Assembly (NCBI RefSeq): GCF_002210295.1
Contig: NZ_MWQH01000001.1
Location: forward strand, 682,001 to 746,000
From: Fibrobacter sp. UWB5
GTDB lineage: Bacteria; Fibrobacterota; Fibrobacteria; Fibrobacterales; Fibrobacteraceae
Length of the DNA: 64,000 nt
Direction of reading: 5' to 3'
Below, piece by piece: positions 17,308 to 24,833 of the stretch; position 1 is the first letter of the stretch; each line of letters begins with the position of its first letter. The notes under the pieces were generated by a model, which did no database searches, had not been told where the DNA came from, and was given only the letters and a program-made list of their open reading frames with translations. The translations under genes were made by a program, and so were the position numbers.

Positions 17308-17526
17308 ATGAGTACCGAAAATTTTGAATATAAAACCGCAATGGAGCGTTTAGAGAATATCTTGGAGCGAATTGACAACTCCGAGATGGAAATCGACGAA
17401 TTGGCCGGTGCGGTACAGGAAGCGACGGATTTGCTGCGTAAATGCCGCCAGATTTTGCTCGCGACCGAAAAGAATGTGCAAGAGGCCCTTGCGGGGCTCG
17501 ACGGCGAGACTGAAGCTGGGGCGTAA
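17308..17526 (+). CDS. xseB: Exodeoxyribonuclease VII small subunit
   Basis: 72 aa, normal for XseB. The pattern FEYKTAMERLENILERIDN...EMEIDELAGAVQEATDLLRKCRQIL is typical of this small helical protein, which binds the large subunit XseA in a single-strand exonuclease. ATG 17308 gives the family-typical N-terminus; the frame is open upstream to 17239 but those codons overlap the start of the divergent lipoprotein gene. xseA is not in the window. The next gene starts three bases after the stop. Confidence 0.93.
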   Translation: MSTENFEYKTAMERLENILERIDNSEMEIDELAGAVQEATDLLRKCRQILLATEKNVQEALAGLDGETEAGA

Positions 17527-17528
17527 GA

Positions 17529-18329
17529 ATGGTTGATGTTCCTGCAATGGAAGTTTCGGGGCTTACGGTCAAGTTTCCGATTCGCGGCGGAGTGCTTGGC
17601 AAGGTCCAGAAGTATTTTACGGCGGTCGAAAACGTGTCGTTTTCGATGCAGGCCGGGCAAATCCTTTCGATTGTGGGGGAGTCGGGCTGCGGTAAGTCGA
17701 CTCTAGTGAAGTCGCTTGTCGGGCTTGTGCCCATGGATAGCGGCGAATTTAAGCTTTTTGGCGAAAAAGTGGTAAAAGGCCGGACTGCATCCGGAAAACG
17801 GGTCTCGGACTTGGTTCAGATGATTTTCCAGGATCCGTTCAGCAGTCTGAATCCGCGCCAGACGGTGTCTGAAATTCTGACGGCGCCGCTGGTTGCACGC
17901 GGAGTGAAGGTTCTTGACGCCGAGGCGCGTGCAAGAGAACTTTTGGAGCGCGTGTCCTTGCCGAAAGAGGCTCTCCAAAAGTTCCCCCACGAGTTCTCGG
18001 GGGGCCAGCGGCAGCGCCTGTGCATTGCCCGCAGCCTCATGGTCAAGCCCAAGATTCTTTTGTGCGACGAAGTCACCAGCGCCCTGGATGTATCGGTGCA
18101 GGCCCAGATTCTGCACTTGCTCGACGACTTGCGGGGCGAATTCGGGCTCTCGATTCTGTTTATCAGTCACGACATGCAAGTGGTCCGCGCTCTGAGCGAC
18201 GAGGTCTTGGTCATGTATTTTGGGCACGTGGTGGAACGTGGTGCGGCCGATTCTGTGCTCACTGATCCACAACATGAATACACGAAAAAACTGCTGGCGA
18301 GCGTCCCGACCATTCGCCGCGACAGGTAA
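17529..18329 (+). CDS. Oligopeptide/dipeptide-type ABC transporter ATPase
   Basis: 266 aa of the OppF/DppF type: N-terminal VKFPIRGG with an early insert, Walker A GESGCGKST (~48-56), QMIFQDPFSSLNPRQTV, signature SGGQRQRLCIARSL and Walker B ILLCDEVTSALDVSVQAQ. It normally pairs with OppD, two permeases and a binding protein, none of which is encoded nearby, and it lacks the long C-terminal extension of typical OppF proteins. It overlaps functionally unrelated genes (xseB before, hisH after). Partners may be elsewhere. Confidence 0.9.
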   Translation: MVDVPAMEVSGLTVKFPIRGGVLGKVQKYFTAVENVSFSMQAGQILSIVGESGCGKSTLVKSLVGLVPMDSGEFKLFGEKVVKGRTASGKRVSDLVQMIFQDPFSSLNPRQTVSEILTAPLVARGVKVLDAEARARELLERVSLPKEALQKFPHEFSGGQRQRLCIARSLMVKPKILLCDEVTSALDVSVQAQILHLLDDLRGEFGLSILFISHDMQVVRALSDEVLVMYFGHVVERGAADSVLTDPQHEYTKKLLASVPTIRRDR

Positions 18330-18333
18330 TTTC

Positions 18334-18339
18334 TATCTT
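18334..18339 (+). promoter_or_regulatory. Putative -10 box TATCTT before hisH
   Basis: CTATCTTTGCG lies 21 bases before the hisH ATG. It also fits the TAnnTTTG pattern known for Bacteroidota promoters. An AAGAGGT Shine-Dalgarno follows. Confidence 0.35.
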
Positions 18340-18360
18340 TGCGTGCGAAAAAGAGGTTTT

Positions 18361-18984
18361 ATGTCCGCGAATCCGATTATCGTAGTAGATTACAATGCCG
18401 GCAACCTGACTTCGGTGATGAACGCTCTTGCCCACATTGGTGCAGAGGCGAAGTCTAGCCGCGATGCCGATGAAATTGCCAAGGCCACCCGCCTGATTTT
18501 CCCGGGCGTAGGTGCTGCCGCCTCTGCCATGGAAACTCTGACCCGCACAGGAATCGGCGATGCCATCAAGGCGGTTGTCAAGGCCGGAAACCCGGTTCTC
18601 GGCATTTGCATTGGCTGCCAGATTATTCTCGAAGAAAGCGAAGAAGACGGCGGTGTCAAGACTTTGGGCCTTATCCCCGGCAAGGCCGTGCGCTTCAAGG
18701 ATGAACCGGGCCTCAAGATCCCGCACATGGGCTGGAACCAGGTGAACTTTACGCGCGAACACCCGATTATGAAGGGTATCAAGAGCGGAAGCGATTTTTA
18801 TTACGTGCATTCGTACCACCCGGTGGTGCCTGCCGAATACGCTTTTGCCGAAACGACTTACGGCTCGCAGACCTTCCAGGGAATGGTGGGCAAGGATAAC
18901 TTGGTTGCAACCCAGTTCCACCAGGAAAAGAGTGGAGACGTGGGTCTTGCCATGCTCAAGAACTTCTGCGATTGGAAAGTTTAG
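18361..18984 (+). CDS. hisH: Imidazole glycerol phosphate synthase glutaminase subunit HisH
   Basis: 207 aa. Class I glutamine amidotransferase with the nucleophile C83 in GICIGCQ, and the H187/E189 pair in TQFHQEKS; family length is about 200. It releases ammonia from glutamine for HisF in histidine synthesis. ATG 18361 follows an AAGAGGT Shine-Dalgarno and starts with the first strand (NPIIVVDYNAGN). hisF and other his genes are absent around it. HisH/HisF-like pairs also serve in sugar amination for surface glycans, so its placement before rfbB leaves that alternative open, though sequence fits ordinary HisH. Confidence 0.92.
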   Translation: MSANPIIVVDYNAGNLTSVMNALAHIGAEAKSSRDADEIAKATRLIFPGVGAAASAMETLTRTGIGDAIKAVVKAGNPVLGICIGCQIILEESEEDGGVKTLGLIPGKAVRFKDEPGLKIPHMGWNQVNFTREHPIMKGIKSGSDFYYVHSYHPVVPAEYAFAETTYGSQTFQGMVGKDNLVATQFHQEKSGDVGLAMLKNFCDWKV

Positions 18985-18990
18985 TATTAC

Positions 18991-18996
18991 TATATT
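18991..18996 (+). promoter_or_regulatory. Putative -10 box TATATT before rfbB
   Basis: TATATT followed by TCCCCGC, 21 bases before the rfbB ATG, with a GGAG Shine-Dalgarno between. Confidence 0.35.
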
Positions 18997-19017
18997 TCCC
19001 CGCAATTGGAGAAAAAT

Positions 19018-20154
19018 ATGAAAAGAACGATCGTGATTACTGGCGGTGCAGGCTTCATTGGTAGCCACGTGGTGCGCCTGTTCGTGAACAAGTACCCGGA
19101 CTACAAGATTATTAATCTTGACAAGCTGACATACGCCGGTAACCTTGCCAACCTCAAGGACATCGAAGACAAGCCGAACTACAAGTTCGTGAAGATGGAC
19201 ATCTGCGACTTTGACGCTTTCTACAAGCTGATGCAGGACGAAAAAGTCGATGGTATCATTCACCTGGCTGCCGAAAGCCATGTGGACCGCTCCATCAAGG
19301 ACCCGTTCACGTTTGCCAAGACGAACGTCATGGGTACTCTTGCCCTGCTCCAGGCTGCCAAGCTCTACTGGGAAAGCCTCCCGGAAAAGTACGAAGGCAA
19401 GCGATTCTATCATATTTCAACCGACGAAGTTTACGGCGCCCTCAAGATGAACCATCCGGAAGGCATTACGCCTCCGTTCACGACTACGGCGTCCAGTTCG
19501 GAACACCACCTGGCTTATGGCGACGACTTCTTCTACGAAACCACGAAGTACACGCCGCACAGCCCGTATTCCGCTTCGAAGGCCGGTTCTGACCACTTTG
19601 TCCGCGCCTTCCACGACACCTACGGCATGCCGACGATCGTGACGAACTGCAGCAACAACTATGGTCCGTACCAGTTCCCCGAAAAGTTGATTCCGCTGTT
19701 TATCAATAACATCCGCCACAAGAAACCGCTCCCGGTTTACGGCAAGGGCGAAAACGTTCGCGACTGGCTCTTTGTGGAAGACCATGCCCGCGCTATCGAC
19801 GTGATTTTCCATAACGGCAAGATCGCCGAAACCTACAATATCGGCGGCTTCAACGAATGGAAGAACATTGACATTATCAAAGTGGTCATCAAGACTGTCG
19901 ACAAACTCCTCGGCCGCGCCGAAGGCGAAGACATGAACTTGATCACTTACGTCACTGACCGCCTGGGTCACGATGCCCGCTACGCCATCGATTCCACCAA
20001 GCTCCAGAAGGAACTGGGCTGGGAACCGTCGCTGCAATTCGAAGAAGGCATCGAAAAGACCGTGCGCTGGTATTTGGATAACCAGGAATGGCTGGACAAC
20101 ATCACCAGCGGCGACTACGAGAAGTATTACGAAAGTATGTACAAGGGAAAGTAG
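19018..20154 (+). CDS. rfbB: dTDP-glucose 4,6-dehydratase
   Basis: 378 aa, short-chain dehydrogenase fold with GGAGFIGSHV for NAD near the N-terminus, catalytic TDEV (in HISTDEVYG) and YSASK. It converts dTDP-glucose to dTDP-4-keto-6-deoxyglucose in dTDP-rhamnose synthesis. Between TDEVYG and YSASK lies a longer-than-usual insert (PPFTTTASSSEHHLAYGDD and following), which I recall as characteristic of Bacteroidota homologues; this suggests shared descent or transfer. ATG 19018 is preferred to the TTG at 19006 because of the GGAG in front and the family start. rfbC follows; rfbA and rfbD are not in the window. Confidence 0.96.
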   Translation: MKRTIVITGGAGFIGSHVVRLFVNKYPDYKIINLDKLTYAGNLANLKDIEDKPNYKFVKMDICDFDAFYKLMQDEKVDGIIHLAAESHVDRSIKDPFTFAKTNVMGTLALLQAAKLYWESLPEKYEGKRFYHISTDEVYGALKMNHPEGITPPFTTTASSSEHHLAYGDDFFYETTKYTPHSPYSASKAGSDHFVRAFHDTYGMPTIVTNCSNNYGPYQFPEKLIPLFINNIRHKKPLPVYGKGENVRDWLFVEDHARAIDVIFHNGKIAETYNIGGFNEWKNIDIIKVVIKTVDKLLGRAEGEDMNLITYVTDRLGHDARYAIDSTKLQKELGWEPSLQFEEGIEKTVRWYLDNQEWLDNITSGDYEKYYESMYKGK

Positions 20155-20220
20155 AACTTAGAATTTAGAACTTAGAACTTAGATTTATTTGTTCGTCTAA
20201 GAGCGAAGCGATCTAAGTTC
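20154..20220. repeat. AGAACTTAG direct repeats and 10-bp inverted repeat
   Basis: Three or four direct copies of the 9-11 bp unit (T)AGAACTTAG/AATTTAG run from 20154 to 20184. The last copy, GAACTTAGAT (20175-20184), is matched by ATCTAAGTTC (20211-20220) to form a 10-bp inverted repeat with a 26-base loop. It lies between rfbB and rfbC and has no T-tail. Confidence 0.7.
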
Positions 20221-20239
20221 TGCCAACTACCAACTAAAC

Positions 20240-20803
20240 ATGTCCAAATTCAATTTCATTAAAACCTCCATCGAGGGCGTGACGATTGTAGAACCGACGG
20301 TCTTTGGCGACCATCGCGGCTATTTTATGGAAACTTATAACAAGGCGGAATTCGATGCAGCCGGCTTGGATATGGTTTTCGTACAAGATAACGAATCCCG
20401 CAGCAAGAAGGGCGTGCTTCGCGGACTCCACTTCCAAAAGAAGAACCCGCAAGGCAAACTTGTCCGCGTCATCGAAGGAGAAGTCTTCGACGTGGCGGTG
20501 GACCTGCGCAAGGGGAGCCCCACGTTCGGCAAGTGGGAAGGTGTCGTGCTTTCTGCCGAAAACAAGAAGCAGTTCTACATTCCCGAAGGCTTTGCCCACG
20601 GTTTCGTGGTGCTTAGCGAAACGGCGACGTTCGTGTACAAGTGCACTCGCCTTTACGACCCGAAGGACGAAGGCGGCCTCATGTGGAACGATCCCGAAAT
20701 CGGCATCGAATGGCCGGTAGGCAACGGTTTTGAACCGCTTCTTTCCGAAAAGGATACCAAGAACCCGGCTCTCAAGGATTTGGGCTTCGCGTTCGAACTG
20801 TAG
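20240..20803 (+). CDS. rfbC: dTDP-4-dehydrorhamnose 3,5-epimerase
   Basis: 187 aa, cupin fold. Family motifs: FVQDNESRSKKGVLRGLHFQ, with the active-site His in RGLHFQ, GKLVRVIEGEVFDVAVDLR, and the FAHGF segment. It epimerises carbons 3 and 5 of dTDP-4-keto-6-deoxyglucose made by RfbB. It starts 85 bases after rfbB beyond a repeat element, so expression may not be strictly coupled. A terminator follows. Confidence 0.96.
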   Translation: MSKFNFIKTSIEGVTIVEPTVFGDHRGYFMETYNKAEFDAAGLDMVFVQDNESRSKKGVLRGLHFQKKNPQGKLVRVIEGEVFDVAVDLRKGSPTFGKWEGVVLSAENKKQFYIPEGFAHGFVVLSETATFVYKCTRLYDPKDEGGLMWNDPEIGIEWPVGNGFEPLLSEKDTKNPALKDLGFAFEL

Positions 20804-20829
20804 TTCGCAGACGATCACATTTTGTGCTT

Positions 20830-20860
20830 AAAGAGTCGTCTTTGTACGGCTCTTTTTATT
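20830..20860 (+). terminator. Intrinsic terminator after rfbC
   Basis: Stem AAAGAGTCGT / ACGGCTCTTT (one G-T pair), loop CTTTGT, then a T-run. Confidence 0.85.
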
Positions 20861-20899
20861 TTATTCTTGTCTCGGTTGTAATAATTTTTTAATTTTTAG

Positions 20900-21349
20900 A
20901 TGATGAAACACATTCTCGTTGTATGTACCGGTAATATTTGTCGTAGCCCCACGGGCGAATATTGCCTTAAAAAGGAACTGGGGCCTGATTTTGAAGTGAT
21001 GAGCGCTGGGCTTGGTGCCTTGGTGGACCATCCGGCACACGAACTCAGCCAAAAGATTGCTCTTGAACATGGTATCGATATGAGCGCACACCGCGCTCGG
21101 CAGATTAATCTGGATATTTTGAAGTGGGCGGACCTCATTTTGGTGATGGAAAACGGCCACAAGATGGATTTGTTGCACCGTTATCCGTGGCTTGAAGGCA
21201 AGGTGTTCCGTTACGGCGAACCGCAGCGGGTGGATGTACCTGACCCGTATCGCCGTCCCGAAAACGCGTTCGTGCTCGCATGGAATTTTATCTCTAAACT
21301 GACCCCGTACTGGGTAGAAAAAATCAAACAAAGCGAAGGCCAGGCATAA
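20900..21349 (+). CDS. Low-molecular-weight protein tyrosine phosphatase (Wzb-like)
   Basis: 149 aa, normal length. The P-loop is VCTGNICRSPTGE (C-x5-R-S, nucleophile Cys near residue 9) and the general acid lies in VPDPYR. It removes phosphate from tyrosine residues. In polysaccharide loci such enzymes act on the tyrosine autokinase Wzc; here a Wza-like exporter follows at once, supporting that role. No Wzc-type kinase gene is present in the window. Confidence 0.93.
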   Translation: MMKHILVVCTGNICRSPTGEYCLKKELGPDFEVMSAGLGALVDHPAHELSQKIALEHGIDMSAHRARQINLDILKWADLILVMENGHKMDLLHRYPWLEGKVFRYGEPQRVDVPDPYRRPENAFVLAWNFISKLTPYWVEKIKQSEGQA

Positions 21350-21370
21350 GCTGGCCAAAAGGGTTAATTT

Positions 21371-22525
21371 ATGAAGAAAATGAGTTTGGGTCTTGGCCTT
21401 ATTGCCGCTGCTCTCTTGAGCGGATGCGCACTCGGACCGCAGATGCAGATGTCTCTTCCGGGCGATTCTGCCGAATACAATGGCATGATTGTTCATATTC
21501 ATGACATTGGCGAAGGCGATTTTGGCACTGCAGTGGCTGCTTCTGGCTCTGACAGCGCTGGTGCCAGTGATTTTGGTGATTTGAAGGAACTGATGGTGGA
21601 TTCCCTGCCGGAACTGGAATACCGCATTGGACCTCTGGACATGGTTCAGGTCGTGGTGTGGGAACATCCGGAATTGACTTCCCCGATGGGTCAGTACCAG
21701 CCGGCTGGTCAGAAGGTGACTACCGATGGTAAGCTTTTCTACCCCTATGCCGGTGAACTCCAGGCTGCAGGTCTTACCGCCCAGGAACTCCGTGCCGAAA
21801 TTACCAAGCGCCTTTCTGACAAGATCTTGAACGATCCGCAGGTCGATGTTCGCGTGACGGGTTACCATAGCCGCAAGATGTCTATCTCCGGTGCCGTTTC
21901 AAAGCCGGGTTACGTCTCGTTCAATGAAAATCCGATGACGCTCCCCGATGCGATTGCCGGAGTGGGCGGCTTCTCCAAGGAAGCAGACCCGTCGCTCATG
22001 CAGCTTCGCCGTGGCGACAAGGTTTATACTATTAACTACCTCGATGCATTCAAGGCCAATTTGCCGCTCGAACGCATCGTAATCAAGCCGGATGATCAGA
22101 TTTTTGTTCCCTCTCTCTCTGAAACCCAGAAAGACCAGAAGGCCTACATTATGGGTGAAGTCGGCAGACCGGGCCTGATCAACATCTATAACGGAAAGCT
22201 GACCCTTGCCGAAGCCTTGGCTTCTGCCGGCGGTCTGCAGGCTCTGAACGCTACCGCTCGCGGCATTTACGTTATCCGTAATACCTCTGACAAGCAGATC
22301 GATGTGTTCCAGCTGAACGCAAAGAACGCTATGGCTTTGGCTATGGCAGATCGCTTCCAGTTGAGTGCACGCGATGTCGTGTACGTCGACGCTTCCGAAC
22401 TCGCAACTTGGAACCGCCTCGTCAGCTTGATCTTCCCGTCTGTTAACATGGTTTACTATGGCGCTTTGGCTGCTCATAACGTCCATGTGGTTAAGGACGA
22501 CTATACTCCGGATTCCGGCAAATAA
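21371..22525 (+). CDS. Outer-membrane polysaccharide export lipoprotein (Wza-like)
   Basis: 384 aa. Lipoprotein signal with C19 (LLSGCALGP). A polysaccharide-export domain begins near residue 83 (YRIGPLDMVQVVVWEHPELTS) and is followed by one or two SLBB-like units (~170-250, ISGAVSKPGYVSF; ~258-330, MGEVGRPGLINIYNG). The C-terminal helical part includes a hydrophobic stretch. Wza-type proteins form the octameric outer-membrane channel for capsule or exopolysaccharide. Spacing of 21 bases to the phosphatase gene and 13 bases to manC argues for one operon. Confidence 0.93.
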   Translation: MKKMSLGLGLIAAALLSGCALGPQMQMSLPGDSAEYNGMIVHIHDIGEGDFGTAVAASGSDSAGASDFGDLKELMVDSLPELEYRIGPLDMVQVVVWEHPELTSPMGQYQPAGQKVTTDGKLFYPYAGELQAAGLTAQELRAEITKRLSDKILNDPQVDVRVTGYHSRKMSISGAVSKPGYVSFNENPMTLPDAIAGVGGFSKEADPSLMQLRRGDKVYTINYLDAFKANLPLERIVIKPDDQIFVPSLSETQKDQKAYIMGEVGRPGLINIYNGKLTLAEALASAGGLQALNATARGIYVIRNTSDKQIDVFQLNAKNAMALAMADRFQLSARDVVYVDASELATWNRLVSLIFPSVNMVYYGALAAHNVHVVKDDYTPDSGK

Positions 22526-22538
22526 GGCTGCGTAGACT

Positions 22539-23915
22539 ATGATTAACTTGATTCTTTGTGGTGGTAGCGGCACGCGCCTTTGGCCCGTGAGCCGCTCCCT
22601 GATGCCCAAGCAGTTCGCGCCGCTTTTTGACGGACAGTCCCTTTTTAGAAAGACTGTTGTCACGAATTCCGCCGTTTGCGAATCGCAGTTCATTGTTTCT
22701 AATGCCGACCAGTTCTTCTTGGCCAAGGACCAGCTCGAAACGGAAGGCATGACGGGTAGCAAGTTCCTTTTGGAACCTGTGGGCCGTAACACCGCCCCGG
22801 CTATCGCCCTTGCTTGCCTGACCATGAATCCGGAAACGGTCGTTCTCGTGTCTCCGTCTGACCACGTGATTCGCAAGAAAGACGAATACAAGAAGGTTTT
22901 GCTCCGCGCCCAGGAACTTGCCGAAGCCGGCAATCTGGTGACCTTCGGCATTACGCCGACGAGCCCTGAAACGGGCTATGGCTACATCGAAGCCGATGGC
23001 GAAAATGTGAAGCGCTTTGTCGAAAAGCCGGACCGCGCCACCGCCGAAAAGTACCTGCTCTCCGGCAACTTCTACTGGAACAGCGGTATCTTCTGCTTCA
23101 AGGCGAAGACTTTCCTTGCCGAACTCGGCAAGTACTCTCCGGAAATGCTTGCAACCGCCCAGAAGGCCCTTGCAAATGCCGAAATCGTAGATGGCGAACC
23201 AATCCGCATCGACCGCGACGACATGATGGCGATTCCGTCGAACTCTATCGACTACGCCGTCATGGAAAAGTCCAAGAAGGTGAAGGTGGTGCCCAGCGAT
23301 ATCGGTTGGAGCGACCTCGGAAGCTTCGACAGCCTTTACGGCGAATACCCGCACGACGAAAACGGCAACAACGTGAACCCGCGCCACATTGCCGTGGGCT
23401 CCAAGAATTCCTTGGTGATGGGTAGCCAGCGCGCTATCGCTACCATCGACCTCGACAAGATGCTCATCGTCGATACCCCGGATGCCCTCCTGGTCGCTCC
23501 GCTCAGCAGCAGCCAGAAGGTCAAGAAGGTGGTGGAAGAACTCAAGGAACGCGGTTCCGACCTCATCAACGTGCCGCAGACCGTGAGCCGCCCGTGGGGA
23601 ACGTACTCCGTGCTGGAATCTACCGAACGCTACAAGATGAAGCGTATCGTGGTGAAGCCGGGCAAGCGCCTCAGCCTGCAGAAGCACCTGCACCGCTCGG
23701 AACACTGGGTGGTCGTAAGCGGTACCGCTACGGTGACCGTGGGCAAGAATGTGTTCTACGTGCGTCCGAACGAATCGACTTACATCCCGGTGGGTGAAGT
23801 TCACCGTCTGCAGAACGAAGGCAAGCTCCCGCTGGTCATCGTTGAAGTGCAGGTGGGCGAATACACCGGCGAAGACGATATCATCCGCGTCGAAGACGAC
23901 TTCCACAGAAATTAA
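22539..23915 (+). CDS. manC: Mannose-1-phosphate guanylyltransferase / mannose-6-phosphate isomerase
   Basis: 458 aa. The N-terminal nucleotidyltransferase has GGSGTRLWPVSRSLMPKQF (~5-23) and the FVEKPDRATAE and WNSGIFCF segments. The C-terminal cupin (~350-455) carries RPWGTYSVLE, SLQKHLHRSEHWVVVSG and YIPVGEVHRLQN. This is the type II PMI/GMP layout, giving GDP-mannose for surface polysaccharide. It is the last gene of the wzb-wza-manC operon and is followed by a strong terminator. Confidence 0.95.
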   Translation: MINLILCGGSGTRLWPVSRSLMPKQFAPLFDGQSLFRKTVVTNSAVCESQFIVSNADQFFLAKDQLETEGMTGSKFLLEPVGRNTAPAIALACLTMNPETVVLVSPSDHVIRKKDEYKKVLLRAQELAEAGNLVTFGITPTSPETGYGYIEADGENVKRFVEKPDRATAEKYLLSGNFYWNSGIFCFKAKTFLAELGKYSPEMLATAQKALANAEIVDGEPIRIDRDDMMAIPSNSIDYAVMEKSKKVKVVPSDIGWSDLGSFDSLYGEYPHDENGNNVNPRHIAVGSKNSLVMGSQRAIATIDLDKMLIVDTPDALLVAPLSSSQKVKKVVEELKERGSDLINVPQTVSRPWGTYSVLESTERYKMKRIVVKPGKRLSLQKHLHRSEHWVVVSGTATVTVGKNVFYVRPNESTYIPVGEVHRLQNEGKLPLVIVEVQVGEYTGEDDIIRVEDDFHRN

Positions 23916-23946
23916 TTTTCTGCAGTCGCTGTTACTGGAAAAGTTT

Positions 23947-23975
23947 AAGTCCCGCAGTCCATGCGGGACTTTTTC
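23947..23975 (+). terminator. Intrinsic terminator after manC
   Basis: Perfect 10-bp stem AAGTCCCGCA (23947-23956) / TGCGGGACTT (23962-23971), loop GTCCA, then TTTT. Confidence 0.93.
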
Positions 23976-24000
23976 TGTGGGCTAGTCTATGCGCTTTTAA

Positions 24001-24006
24001 TATATT
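24001..24006 (+). promoter_or_regulatory. Putative -10 box TATATT before hydrolase gene
   Basis: TATATT ends only six bases before the ATG at 24013, which would give a leaderless or nearly leaderless transcript. Confidence 0.35.
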
Positions 24007-24012
24007 TAGGAT

Positions 24013-24825
24013 ATGAGCGAAAATCTTGTACATTCGGTGAATACGGGCTCTTTTGAAATGGAATACGCCTGCGTGGGCACCGGCCCCAAACCCTTGATTG
24101 TAATCCCCGGGCTTTCAATCAAGAGCGTCATGAAATCGGCCGCCTCGTTAGAGGGACCGTACAAGATTTTTAGGGAAAAGTACACGCTCTACTTTTTTGA
24201 CCGCAAAAAAGACGCCAAGCCCGGTTATTCGTTGCCCGAAATGGCCGACGACCAGGTGGCTGCCCTCAAGGCTTTAGGCATAGAAAAGGCCGATATCTAC
24301 GGCGTGTCGCAGGGCGGTATGATTGCGCAGTATATGGCGATCCGCCATCCCGGAGTCGTGAATAAATTGGTTCTTGGTTCTTCGTCATCGAAGGCGGAAC
24401 CGCGACAGATTACGACGATCCAGAATTGGGCGCACCTCGCTCGTGCCCGCGAAACGACGACGCTTGTAAACAGCTTTATTGACGACTGCTTTAGTGAAAA
24501 GTTCGCGGCCCGTTACCGTAGGGCATTGCTGGCCTTGTACAAGGAAATCTCGGACGAAGAATTGGACCGTTTTGCGCTTTTTTCGGATGCCTGCGATTAT
24601 GTGGATACTTACGATGACCTCGGCAAAATCAAGTGCCCGGTGCTTGTGCTGGGGGCCGGCAAAGACCTTGTGACCACTCCCGAAGCGTCTGTCAAGTTGG
24701 CAGAAAAGCTAAAGGCCGAGGGCGTTCCTTGCGAATTCTACATGTACGAAGATTGCGGCCATGCCGTATTCGATGAATTGCCCGATTACAAGAAACGGAT
24801 TTTCGATTTCCTGGAAAAGGAATAA
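24013..24825 (+). CDS. Alpha/beta hydrolase
   Basis: 270 aa. Nucleophile elbow GVSQGG with Ser 99, an acid in the VLGAGKD segment and a His in EDCGHAVFDE complete a standard triad in the usual order. The oxyanion part reads VIPGLSIKS. Substrate cannot be told from sequence; the family includes esterases, C-C hydrolases and haloperoxidase-like proteins. No signal peptide, so cytoplasmic. It lies eight bases before an acyltransferase gene, hinting at a shared role in acyl transfer and removal. Confidence 0.88.
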   Translation: MSENLVHSVNTGSFEMEYACVGTGPKPLIVIPGLSIKSVMKSAASLEGPYKIFREKYTLYFFDRKKDAKPGYSLPEMADDQVAALKALGIEKADIYGVSQGGMIAQYMAIRHPGVVNKLVLGSSSSKAEPRQITTIQNWAHLARARETTTLVNSFIDDCFSEKFAARYRRALLALYKEISDEELDRFALFSDACDYVDTYDDLGKIKCPVLVLGAGKDLVTTPEASVKLAEKLKAEGVPCEFYMYEDCGHAVFDELPDYKKRIFDFLEKE

Positions 24826-24833
24826 CGGTATTT

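Noticed and set aside
22491-23906. 471-codon open frame on the minus strand
   Set aside because: Antisense to manC, whose motifs are unambiguous; the reverse frame has no domain or start signal.
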